Part shown: positions 7,504 through 15,489 of the stretch, piece by piece
Layout of the letters: each line of letters opens with the position of its first letter
Position numbering within the stretch: the first letter of the stretch is position 1
Assembly: GCA_020635955.1 (NCBI GenBank)
Contig: JACJYW010000015.1
Coordinates: 1 to 38,361, forward strand
Length of the DNA: 38,361 nt
Direction: 5' to 3'
DNA from: Crocinitomicaceae bacterium
GTDB lineage: Bacteria; Bacteroidota; Bacteroidia; Flavobacteriales_D; Crocinitomicaceae
The notes under the pieces: generated by a model
What the model was told of the DNA's origin: nothing
What the model saw: only the letters and a program-made list of their open reading frames with translations
Database searches by the model: none
Program-made: the position numbers and the translations under genes

Positions 7504-8169
7504 CTCCTTTTTACAATCTTTTTCAAGTTGTTTTCGCCTTTTTCTATTCTCTTTGATTCGGCGATCATGCTCTTTTTTATTGACTTTGTACTGTTCTTTA
7601 TCTACTCTTACAACGTTGTTGTCAAAAGGAACCAAACCAGATTCAATATCCTGGATCACGTGTTCTGCAATTTTGTCTTCTCCAAGCGGATCATATTTGA
7701 TCTTTACATCCTGATCCCAGATCTTGCCCATAGCATTAAATACGGCTGCACTTTTTTTGCCTCGATATTTCTCTGCAATTTCATACACTGTCATTCCGGT
7801 TTCTCTATGAACCAGTTTCATTAACATCCTCCCCTCAGATGTATATAGATCCATAAAAACGAATTTGAAATCTGTTTTCAGGTCCTGATAAGCTTGCTTG
7901 TAGAATTTTTTCTTTTTACGCTCTTTGCTTAGATCTTCAGAGTCTGCTTCTAACAGATATAAAACATCAGAAGCATAAAGTGCATAAGGATATACTTTAA
8001 CAATGATACGTTTGTATCTGTTATATTGTCTCATATAATCCTTACTGTAAATAGGAACCGGGTCTGATTCATACATCTTCAAACTATCCGGATGCTCAGA
8101 AGGAATCACAAACTGTCCATAAGATACAGCAGTGATAAACATTGATAATATGATACTCAACTTCTTCAT
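7492..8169 (-). CDS. DUF4294 family exported protein
   Basis: A 225-residue protein with an N-terminal signal peptide (MKKLSIILSMFITAVSYGQ), so it acts outside the cytoplasm. The core (residues about 45-165: YKRIIVKVYPYALYASDVLY, a lysine-rich stretch, then MLMKLVHRETGMTVYEIAEKYRG) is the DUF4294 pattern found across Bacteroidota. The C-terminal 40 residues are highly charged and probably a flexible or coiled tail. The biochemical role is not known. It is divergent from the lipoprotein gene at 8276 and ends in its own terminator. Confidence 0.82.
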   Translation of the reverse strand: MKKLSIILSMFITAVSYGQFVIPSEHPDSLKMYESDPVPIYSKDYMRQYNRYKRIIVKVYPYALYASDVLYLLEADSEDLSKERKKKKFYKQAYQDLKTDFKFVFMDLYTSEGRMLMKLVHRETGMTVYEIAEKYRGKKSAAVFNAMGKIWDQDVKIKYDPLGEDKIAEHVIQDIESGLVPFDNNVVRVDKEQYKVNKKEHDRRIKENRKRRKQLEKDCKKEKDE

Positions 8170-8234
8170 ACAACCACTTATTTAATATAAGCAGATACAA
8201 CTTCTATACCATAAGTTACGAAATTTTTGAGTAA

Positions 8235-8263
8235 TTGTTGTATTTTAGATCTCAATAAATTTG
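8235..8263 (+). promoter_or_regulatory. Promoter of the lipoprotein gene
   Basis: TTG (8235-8237), an 18-base spacer and TAAATTTG (8256-8263) agree with the Bacteroidota consensus. The start ATG at 8276 follows after 12 bases, giving a very short leader. The TTG start of the longer frame at 8261 falls inside the -7 box and is therefore unlikely. Confidence 0.6.
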
Positions 8264-8275
8264 ACCTTCCGGATT

Positions 8276-8704
8276 ATGAGAAAGTATCTATTTCTAGGAT
8301 TAGCACTAATTTTCAACGTCTTTGTATCTTGTTGTGGCAAAGGAAAAGAAAAGGAAGATGATTCACATCAAGTGGTGAATGTTCACTCTGATGATTCCAC
8401 TTTGGTAGACACAACCACTTTTGTGGATGACTCTGGTTACGTGAATGATTCGCTGGAAATGGAGAATATAATTGAAGCCACTTATGGTGAGCAATGGGAT
8501 TTTTGTGATTGCGTTGTTAAGAACGATTCGGTCAACAGAGTTCTTGAAGAAGCTGGAGATGATGCGGATTATGACGCAATTCTGGCACGCATGGATGAAA
8601 TTGACATGCACTGCAAGGCTATGTTAACAACACCGAACACAACACCTGAAGAACGTGATGCTCACGAAAGAAAAGTTCGGAAATGTCTAAAGAACGCCCA
8701 ATAG
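8276..8704 (+). CDS. Small acidic lipoprotein, unknown function
   Basis: A 142-residue protein beginning MRKYLFLGLALIFNVFVSCCG. This is a lipoprotein-type signal with a lipobox-like FVSC, so the mature protein is predicted to be lipid-anchored. The following 50 residues are rich in D, S and T, as in a disordered linker. A C-terminal region has a pair of cysteines (WDFCDCVV) and further cysteines near HCKAM and RKCLKN, arranged like a small disulfide-bonded domain. I start it at ATG 8276 because earlier codons overlap the promoter. The 3' end overlaps the next gene by 22 bases, implying a shared transcript. Family not recognised. Confidence 0.75.
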   Translation: MRKYLFLGLALIFNVFVSCCGKGKEKEDDSHQVVNVHSDDSTLVDTTTFVDDSGYVNDSLEMENIIEATYGEQWDFCDCVVKNDSVNRVLEEAGDDADYDAILARMDEIDMHCKAMLTTPNTTPEERDAHERKVRKCLKNAQ

Positions 8705-9096
8705 TAGCTGAATATCCGGTAACGGTTGGCAATATCATCAGACTTGCCAACGGAATCACAGAAATGCGATTCAATTCAGAATATCTTATTGATATAACTG
8801 AACTGAAGGAAGTACAGTCAGTCATAGATAAAATTGCTGAGACTGAAGATGTTTATATCCTTGTTATTCCAGGACCGGATGGAAACATGTCAAAAGAGGC
8901 GCGTGAAGCACCAATGTTTTCTAATAATAGAACAAAAGCTATTGCTATCATTGCCAATATGTTACATCAAAGAATTCTGGGTAATCTCTATTTTAAATTC
9001 AGAAAGGCTCAATTCACCAACTATAAGTTGTTCAAGAGTGAGCAAAATGCCAGAAACTGGTTGCTACTTCAAATGGCTGAGAACAATAAGGATTAG
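8683..9096 (+). CDS. STAS/SpoIIAA-like protein (DUF7793-type)
   Basis: A 137-residue cytoplasmic protein. The central pattern (DVYILVIPGPDGNMSKEAREA, then TKAIAIIANMLHQRILGNLYFKF, then LFKSEQNARNWL) matches the Bacteroidota family with a SpoIIAA/STAS-like alpha/beta fold. Such proteins are thought to be signalling or partner-binding modules, but no specific role is established. Its ATG lies 22 bases upstream of the lipoprotein stop. At its 3' end it overlaps the opposing DUF5683 gene by four bases (9093-9096), so the two stop codons interlock. Family assignment is from memory of the motif. Confidence 0.7.
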   Translation: MSKERPIVAEYPVTVGNIIRLANGITEMRFNSEYLIDITELKEVQSVIDKIAETEDVYILVIPGPDGNMSKEAREAPMFSNNRTKAIAIIANMLHQRILGNLYFKFRKAQFTNYKLFKSEQNARNWLLLQMAENNKD

Positions 9097-9689
9097 TTAA
9101 AATTGAGTTGAAAATTCACACCAGGTGTGTATCTATCTAGCATAACAGGGCTCCAAGAAAAACTCAGATCCTGTGACACATCAAAAGTCACGAAATGCCC
9201 ATCTACGTAAGCTTCAATTATATTTAAACCATAAATAGCTATTGAAGCAAAAAGAAATATATCTCTGCGCTTAGCCAATTGATCAAATCCAAGATAATTC
9301 CCAGTGCCGTTGATCAGTGCACTCTCATTGGAATAGATGACCAGGTCTGAATAGAGAAATAAGCCCGGGTTTTCACGTCTGTATAGGATCTCTTCTTTAA
9401 ATCGAAGTGATTGGGATAAATTCTGATAATAATAATAACCACACGCGCCTAATCCTCCGTAAATAATGGGCACCTTCCACCATGCCCTATGCTTTTTCTT
9501 TGGTATTCTTCGATATCCTATTTCGTTATAGATCTGGCCAGCTCCCGGAAAAAGAGAGAATAAGGCTGCTCTTTTAGGCTTATGTTCATAATCAGCCCAC
9601 TTATCTTTAGGAACATTGAGGGTGTCATCAGCTAAGGCTGAAAAACTCAACATTGATAATAAGATAATAATTAAAGGTGTTTTGACCAT
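9093..9689 (-). CDS. DUF5683 membrane/envelope protein
   Basis: A 198-residue protein with a signal peptide-like start (MVKTPLIIILLSMLSFSALAD), then the DUF5683 signature KPKRAALFSLFPGAGQIYNE and IPKKKHRAWWKVPIIYGGLG, and further hydrophobic segments. I prefer the ATG at 9689; the upstream ATG at 9710 would put an acidic MAVDDVD before the signal, which is atypical. The gene follows parB by 38 bases on the same strand. That order (parA, parB, DUF5683) is common in Bacteroidota. The usual dapB and lepB do not follow here. Function unknown; the linkage suggests a cell-envelope or division role. Confidence 0.8.
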   Translation of the reverse strand: MVKTPLIIILLSMLSFSALADDTLNVPKDKWADYEHKPKRAALFSLFPGAGQIYNEIGYRRIPKKKHRAWWKVPIIYGGLGACGYYYYQNLSQSLRFKEEILYRRENPGLFLYSDLVIYSNESALINGTGNYLGFDQLAKRRDIFLFASIAIYGLNIIEAYVDGHFVTFDVSQDLSFSWSPVMLDRYTPGVNFQLNFN

Positions 9690-9727
9690 GTCAACATCAT
9701 CTACGGCCATTCGGTTAAAAGGTTGGC

Positions 9728-10636
9728 CTATCCTTCGATCTTATCAATGATCTCATGAAGTTCATCTTCAGAATCGAAATTGATAACGAGTTTACCCTTC
9801 CCTTTATTGTTTGCAGAAAGCTGAACCTTAGCATTCAATTTTTGAGATAATCTGGTTGCAAATTCCAACGCATTCTCATCAAAATCATAAGAAGGAGCAG
9901 ATTGTGAAGACGTTGAAGAAGTTGAGCTTGACGGACCATCTTCTTTGTGCCCTTTAACAATTGATTCGATATCACGAACAGACAGACCATCTGAAATAAT
10001 ACGTTTGAAAAGATCAATTTGAATATCCTCATCTCCCGCAGAAACAAGAGCTCTGGCGTGTCCCATTGTGATCAATCCTTCTCTAATCCCCACTTGAATT
10101 GGAGCAGGTAATTTCAATAGACGTAAGAAATTAGTAATGTTAGATCTACTTTTTCCCAGCTTTTGGCTTAATTGCTCTTGTGTCATGTCACACTCATCAA
10201 TCAAACGTTGATAAGATAAACCAACTTCAATGGCATTAAGATCTTCTCTTTGTATGTTCTCAACCAATGCCATTTCCAGCATGGTCTGATCATTAGCAAT
10301 TCTGATATAACAAGGTACTTCAGTTAAACCTGCTAATTGAGAAGCTCTGAATCTTCTTTCTCCGGAGATCAACTGGTATTTATCTCTACCTAGTTTTCTT
10401 ACTGTAAGAGGTTGAATGATCCCGTGATTTTGAATAGATTCCTTCAACTCTTCCAGCGCCTCTTGTTCAAAAGAAGATCTTGGGTTCCAAGGATTTGCTT
10501 CAATGCGATCGATCTCGATCATTGCAATAGAACCAACTGTCTTCTTTTCAACACCAATGGCTGATGTTGTAACATCTGTATTAGCATTTTCCAATAATGC
10601 ACTTAATCCTTTTCCTAATGCTTGTTTCTTCGCCAT
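9728..10636 (-). CDS. parB: Chromosome partitioning protein ParB
   Basis: A 302-residue ParB/Spo0J protein. The start MAKKQALGKGLSALL is typical, followed by the ParB N-terminal nuclease-like/CTP-binding domain with ISGERRFRASQLAG near residues 90-102, then ALVENIQREDLNAIE. The helix-turn-helix lies around residues 150-175 (TQEQLSQKLGKSRSNITNF). A serine-rich linker leads to a C-terminal dimerisation domain. ParB binds parS, slides as a CTP-dependent clamp and works with ParA to segregate origins. Its ATG lies 10 bases after the parA stop, so the two are one operon. No parS site is seen next to the genes. Confidence 0.96.
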   Translation of the reverse strand: MAKKQALGKGLSALLENANTDVTTSAIGVEKKTVGSIAMIEIDRIEANPWNPRSSFEQEALEELKESIQNHGIIQPLTVRKLGRDKYQLISGERRFRASQLAGLTEVPCYIRIANDQTMLEMALVENIQREDLNAIEVGLSYQRLIDECDMTQEQLSQKLGKSRSNITNFLRLLKLPAPIQVGIREGLITMGHARALVSAGDEDIQIDLFKRIISDGLSVRDIESIVKGHKEDGPSSSTSSTSSQSAPSYDFDENALEFATRLSQKLNAKVQLSANNKGKGKLVINFDSEDELHEIIDKIEG

Positions 10637-10646
10637 TTCAATCTAC

Positions 10647-11447
10647 TTATATCAATTGTTTATCCTTGTTCTTCATTTTTGTAAGATCATTCTTTTGAAG
10701 GATCTCTCTTGCAAAATTCAAATAGTTAATTGATCCTTTGCAGGTTGCATCATGCATGATGATCGTTTCACCAAAACTAGGAGCTTCGCCCAATCTTGTA
10801 TTTCTATGAATGATGGTATTGAAAACCAGATCCTGGAAGTGAGTTTTCACTTCATCTACCACTTGATTTGCCAAACGCAAACGAGTATCATACATGGTTA
10901 ATACTATACCTTCCATTTCAAGATCCTCATTCAATCTACTTTGAACGATCTTGATGGTATTCAATAATTTTCCTAATCCTTCTAATGCGAAATATTCACA
11001 TTGCACCGGAACCAGTACAGAATCTGCTGCTGTTAGCGCATTAACTGTAATTAAACCTAAAGAAGGTGAACAGTCAATGATGATAAAATCATAATCATCT
11101 CTGATCGTTTCAAGCGCCATTTTCAGCTTATGCTCTCTATTTGATTCATTGATCAATTCCAACTCAGCACCAACAAGGTCAATATGAGCAGGAATGATGT
11201 CCAGATTTGGATTTTCAGTTTCAACGATCACTTCTCTTGGATCCATGTCATTGATCAGGCAGTCATAAATACTGGTTTCAACTTCTCTTGGATCTAATCC
11301 TACTCCTGAAGTAGCGTTTGCCTGAGGGTCAGCATCAACGATCAAAGTTTTATACTCCAAAACACCAAAACTAGCTCCTAAATTGATAGCAGTAGTTGTT
11401 TTCCCTACCCCTCCTTTTTGATTTGTTATTGCAATAATTTTACCCAT
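10647..11447 (-). CDS. parA: Chromosome partitioning ATPase ParA (Soj)
   Basis: A 266-residue ParA/MinD-type ATPase. The deviant Walker A KGGVGKTT is at residues 11-18, switch I follows in IVDADPQANATSGVG, and the Walker B-like IIIDCSPSLG is at about residues 119-128. It forms ATP-dependent dimers on the nucleoid that move ParB-parS complexes. It is first in the leftward parA-parB-DUF5683 operon. The start ATG at 11447 gives the canonical MGKIIAITNQKGG. The 179-base gap upstream probably contains its promoter; TATCTTTA and TACCCTTTG on the minus strand are imperfect -7 candidates. Confidence 0.96.
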   Translation of the reverse strand: MGKIIAITNQKGGVGKTTTAINLGASFGVLEYKTLIVDADPQANATSGVGLDPREVETSIYDCLINDMDPREVIVETENPNLDIIPAHIDLVGAELELINESNREHKLKMALETIRDDYDFIIIDCSPSLGLITVNALTAADSVLVPVQCEYFALEGLGKLLNTIKIVQSRLNEDLEMEGIVLTMYDTRLRLANQVVDEVKTHFQDLVFNTIIHRNTRLGEAPSFGETIIMHDATCKGSINYLNFAREILQKNDLTKMKNKDKQLI

Positions 11448-11626
11448 TGAATTTCGTCTTTGAACAAAGGGTAAAGATACCCATTTTAAGCCTTGTTTAT
11501 AAAATTGTTGATAACTATTGACCTTCGCACCGGGCTTTCAGAAGCTATCAAGTTTAACGAATTTCAGGTACCCAAAATGGCTGTTAAAAAATTAGACTTG
11601 ACAATTTCAATTTTTAATCCTTTAGT

Positions 11627-12298
11627 CTACAGGTATTTGAAAATAGACCAAAGAATTTTATATCCTGCCATGATGGTTCCTTTTACCGTTCCGGACACCT
11701 TCGAATGCCCAATTCTGTTTTTGTAATTAACAGGTTGTTCACAGGTTTTCAACTTTTTCTTAGCTGCTTTGATCTGCATTTCAATGGTCCATCCATAAGT
11801 CTTATCCTGCATGCCCAGATCCATTAGTTTTTGATACTTAATTGCCCTGAATGGCCCAAGATCAGTGTACTTTACACGATAAAACAATCTCATTAAACGC
11901 GTAGCCAGCCAATTTCCAAATCGTTGGGGAAAGGTCATTGAACCCTTTTCCTTATTCCCTAATGCTCTCGAACCAATCACCATATCAACATCATTCTCAA
12001 TGATAGGTTGAACGACCAGAGGTAACTCTTCAGGATAATCAGAATAATCCCCATCCATAAAAACTATGATATCAGGTAATTCCTTCATTTGACTGGCAAA
12101 ATCCATTCCTTTCAAACATGCCCAACCGTATCCGGGCCTGGTTTCATCTAACACAATGGCCCCTGCCGCTTCAGCCACTTCCTTTGTTCGATCTGTAGAA
12201 TTGTTATTACAAACCAAAATATCGCTTACCCAGTCTTTGGGAATATCTTGAATTACCTTGTCTATTGAACCTTCTTCGTTCATAGCAGGGATGATCAC
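11627..12298 (-). CDS. Family 2 glycosyltransferase (dolichyl-phosphate mannosyltransferase-like)
   Basis: A 223-residue GT-A glycosyltransferase: IIPAMNEEGSIDKVI at the start, then CNNNSTDRTKEVAE, the metal- and nucleotide-sugar-binding FMDGDYSDYPEEL at about residues 80-92, and YTDLGPFRAIKYQKL later. There is no C-terminal membrane segment, so it is probably a soluble or peripheral enzyme moving a sugar from a nucleotide sugar to a lipid carrier or glycan. The GTG start at 12298 removes part of the first beta strand. The frame stays open upstream (...NNPPKIVV) to a stop at 12341-12343, with no ATG. CTG at 12322 would give the more natural MNNPPKIVVIIPAMNEE. The true start is uncertain. Confidence 0.85.
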   Translation of the reverse strand: MIIPAMNEEGSIDKVIQDIPKDWVSDILVCNNNSTDRTKEVAEAAGAIVLDETRPGYGWACLKGMDFASQMKELPDIIVFMDGDYSDYPEELPLVVQPIIENDVDMVIGSRALGNKEKGSMTFPQRFGNWLATRLMRLFYRVKYTDLGPFRAIKYQKLMDLGMQDKTYGWTIEMQIKAAKKKLKTCEQPVNYKNRIGHSKVSGTVKGTIMAGYKILWSIFKYL

Positions 12299-12487
12299 AA
12301 CTATTTTAGGTGGATTATTCAGAACTGCAAAGTTGGTGAATTAATTTTGGGTGGAAATACATTTTGATTTAGGAAAACTTAGGAGGAAAGGAAATTTGAA
12401 TGCTTTAATAGAAGAGTGATTCAAAAAAGGTTAGTATTTATCTCCCTTACTTAAACCCATCATTCCCCAGTATAAATCGAATCAAGC

Positions 12488-15412
12488 TTACTTTTGAATG
12501 ATCAATTTTTTGATACTGACATACTCTTCAGATAGTAATTTGACAAAGTAACTTCCGCTACACAGATCTGAAAGGCCAATATCCAAAATACTTTGATGAT
12601 TGCCATTTACAACTAGAACCTCCTTACCTTGATTATCGAGTAAAACAACCTGTTCAATAGGCGCGGATGAATGAATAACAATTTCATCCTTTGCCGGATT
12701 AGGATATAACTGAATGACCATTAAATTCTCTTCTATACCGGAGTTATCTATAAAATCTACGGTCACCGAATCACAGTATTCGCAACCATTGATATCCATA
12801 ACACATACGAATCCTGAACCACCATTTAAATCTACAGCAATCAATGAATCGGAAGTAGAACCCAGATCTGACCAATCAACCGTGTAAGGCGGATTGCCTC
12901 CGTATACATTCAATTGAATTATTCCATCACTGCAAGTAAAACAAGATGCCAGTGCTGTTTGCATTTGAGTAAAGTATAATGAATCAACTGGATGATAAAC
13001 AGGATATGACTGGATACTATAACAACTATTTGAATCGGTTACGGTAACAACAATATCCGAAGCACATAAACTGTCAATAGTGAATAGGTTGCTGCCTAGT
13101 TGCAATACGCCTCCAACATTGGCAGCCAGGTTATATGGAGGTATACCACCTGATATATTTACTGTAGCTGATGTGTTTTCACATATCTGACAGTAGCCGG
13201 TATCCACCTGCTCATAAGTAAGCTGAAGCGGAGTTGGTTGATCTACAAAAAAAGTATCTATCACTGTGCAACCGAATGTATCTGTAACTTCTATGATCAC
13301 ATCTCCGGCACATAAATTAATAAGAGTATAATGATCCACTGTTTGCTGAGTTAAATAACCGCTACTGGCATCTATATTATATGGAGCTACACCGGTCGAA
13401 ATATCAAGTTCGACAGAACCATTGCATCCCTGATAACATGAAGAAAATTCAGTAATTCCGGAAAAGCTGGTTAAACTTTGATAATCGTTGATATAATATG
13501 TTTCCTGTACAGCACATAACGTTACATTATCAGTTATGGATAATGTATATATACCCCCACACAATCCCGAAATACTTTCTGTAGTATCACCTGTAGACCA
13601 TAAATACTGAGGATTCACCATAGGTGAAGTTGTCAATATCACCTCAATACTTCCTGTACAATTACCACAAGTATCAGAAATAATAGCTTCAGTTTTACCA
13701 TCACATACAATCGAATTTATACTTACAGAAATGCTATCCCAACAACCTCCCAAGTCACAAAAGTAGTGTACTGTATAATTACCTGGATTTAGTCCGGGGA
13801 AATATCCATTTACTTGGAACGTTATGCCGCCATCAATTGTGTAGTACACTGGAGAACATCCGAAAATAGCGGCAGTAACTGAAATTTCACCGTCTGCACA
13901 ACTGATACATGTAGCATCACTAACCATGTAAGGAGCGTTAGAACTCATTGCAGAACAGTCAACCAAGGAATCAGTAATGCAATCTTCGCAACCATTTGCA
14001 TCCTGTATACAAATCTGATAAGTTCCAGCCGTCAAGTCAGTGAAATAATTATTCGTTTGCCAGGTAACACCGTTGTCAAGCGAAAACAAAAAAGGTGGAT
14101 TACCGTTTTGGGCGTTCACCCACAATATACCATCATTACAACCAGGACAAGTTGGACCGGAATTGTAATCAACAGAAACTTCAAAGGGAAGATTGTTGGC
14201 TGAATAGACATAATAGGAATTTAGAGTTGAATCACCATTATCATCTGTGATCGTCCAGGAAATGTATCCCTCACACAGATTCTCAAGTAAAAATGAATTG
14301 TTATTGATTACTGTATTAAATCCATTCGAAGCCTGTATTGTATAAGGTGGCGTGCCATTATAAATTGAAACATAGACAATTCCCGCGCAAGTGTCAAGAC
14401 CACAAGCGCCATTAGGTCCCTGGTACAAGCCTGGTGTTGAAACCAATGCTGTATCAGCCGGAACATAAACCGAATCAATAAAATCACAGCCAGTACAGTC
14501 TATAACGGTCAAAACATACCAACCTTGACACAGTGAACTGATTTGATCAGAATTACCCCCGTTACTCCAACTGTAAGTATATGGTCCCACACCCCCACTA
14601 ACTAAAGCCTGCACTGCTGAATTACAGCCTCCATTACCGTAATAGGTAAAAAGTATATCCATACCATTTACTGTATCAATTTGAGCGGAATCCGTCCATG
14701 TACAACCTGTAAAATCTGTAATTGTAACATTATATTGTCCGATACAAAGGCTATCGATTACTCCTGTGGATTCTCCATTTGACCAGCTGTATGTGAATGG
14801 TGGTATACCGCCCAATGACTCTGCTTCTATTGACCCTGAACAACCTGTTACACAAGGGGTATCATGATCAATATTTAATTTAAAATCACAAGCCTGACCG
14901 GCAATTAATGGTGTATTTACCGTTGCAGCCTGAACATGATTAAATATGAATAATGTGTCTCCGTAAGCTGAATTTGGGATATTTCCCAAATAAGGCATAA
15001 TGGTGAAATAACCGAACACGGAATCAATTGCTGTAAGCTTTTTATAGTACCCAATGTATTTGACCACATTCATACCTCCCGGAAAGGAATTCAGGTTATC
15101 AGGTGTCAGAATATATGTTTCTGCGATCCAGCCTATTGAATCATTCGATACAGTAAAATTGAAACTATTGGTATTAAGTGCACAGTATGAAAAGTGAATT
15201 GAATCGTTCTGATCAATTCCCAACATAACATAACTGTCAATGGGCCAACCTCCTATATAAAAAGAGAGGTCATCAAATCCATCATTATCCACATCATAAA
15301 AAACTTCATGATTACCTTGGTAAACCGCAGAATCAACTTGATTTATGGTGTACTGACTCCACACATTCAACGAAGTCAATGAAATTATCAGTAACAGAAT
15401 ATTCCTTTTCAA
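12488..15412 (-). CDS. Secreted SprB-repeat protein with T9SS sorting domain
   Basis: A 974-residue exported protein. It has a signal peptide (MKRNILLLIISLTSLNVWSQ), then about 150 residues of unique sequence with an Asp-rich DVDNDGFDDL loop. Nine degenerate repeats of about 70-90 residues follow (SprB-repeat type: GGIPPFTYSWSNG, LCIGQYNVTITDFTGC). Residues about 892-974 are a type A T9SS C-terminal sorting domain (VIQLYPNPAKDEIVIHSS ... GSYFVKLL ... KKLIIQK). The repeats are cysteine-rich, so disulfides are likely. It is probably displayed on or released from the surface and may act in adhesion or gliding. The only usable start is TTG at 15412; a stop lies 10 codons upstream without an ATG. 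No T9SS genes are nearby, as expected since they are scattered. Confidence 0.9.
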   Translation of the reverse strand: MKRNILLLIISLTSLNVWSQYTINQVDSAVYQGNHEVFYDVDNDGFDDLSFYIGGWPIDSYVMLGIDQNDSIHFSYCALNTNSFNFTVSNDSIGWIAETYILTPDNLNSFPGGMNVVKYIGYYKKLTAIDSVFGYFTIMPYLGNIPNSAYGDTLFIFNHVQAATVNTPLIAGQACDFKLNIDHDTPCVTGCSGSIEAESLGGIPPFTYSWSNGESTGVIDSLCIGQYNVTITDFTGCTWTDSAQIDTVNGMDILFTYYGNGGCNSAVQALVSGGVGPYTYSWSNGGNSDQISSLCQGWYVLTVIDCTGCDFIDSVYVPADTALVSTPGLYQGPNGACGLDTCAGIVYVSIYNGTPPYTIQASNGFNTVINNNSFLLENLCEGYISWTITDDNGDSTLNSYYVYSANNLPFEVSVDYNSGPTCPGCNDGILWVNAQNGNPPFLFSLDNGVTWQTNNYFTDLTAGTYQICIQDANGCEDCITDSLVDCSAMSSNAPYMVSDATCISCADGEISVTAAIFGCSPVYYTIDGGITFQVNGYFPGLNPGNYTVHYFCDLGGCWDSISVSINSIVCDGKTEAIISDTCGNCTGSIEVILTTSPMVNPQYLWSTGDTTESISGLCGGIYTLSITDNVTLCAVQETYYINDYQSLTSFSGITEFSSCYQGCNGSVELDISTGVAPYNIDASSGYLTQQTVDHYTLINLCAGDVIIEVTDTFGCTVIDTFFVDQPTPLQLTYEQVDTGYCQICENTSATVNISGGIPPYNLAANVGGVLQLGSNLFTIDSLCASDIVVTVTDSNSCYSIQSYPVYHPVDSLYFTQMQTALASCFTCSDGIIQLNVYGGNPPYTVDWSDLGSTSDSLIAVDLNGGSGFVCVMDINGCEYCDSVTVDFIDNSGIEENLMVIQLYPNPAKDEIVIHSSAPIEQVVLLDNQGKEVLVVNGNHQSILDIGLSDLCSGSYFVKLLSEEYVSIKKLIIQK

Positions 15413-15489
15413 TTGTTTTGGGTTTTGATTGAAAGTATCTTAAAGACGTGCTAAAAAATTATCGGTTGCTATAAAAGCGAAAAGCTAGA

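Noticed and set aside
8834..9100. 88-codon frame overlapping the STAS-like gene in another frame
   Set aside because: The overlapping gene has a recognisable family motif; this frame has none.
11493..11726. 77-codon plus-strand frame upstream of parA and antisense to the glycosyltransferase end
   Set aside because: No conserved motif, and the last third is antisense to a clear gene.
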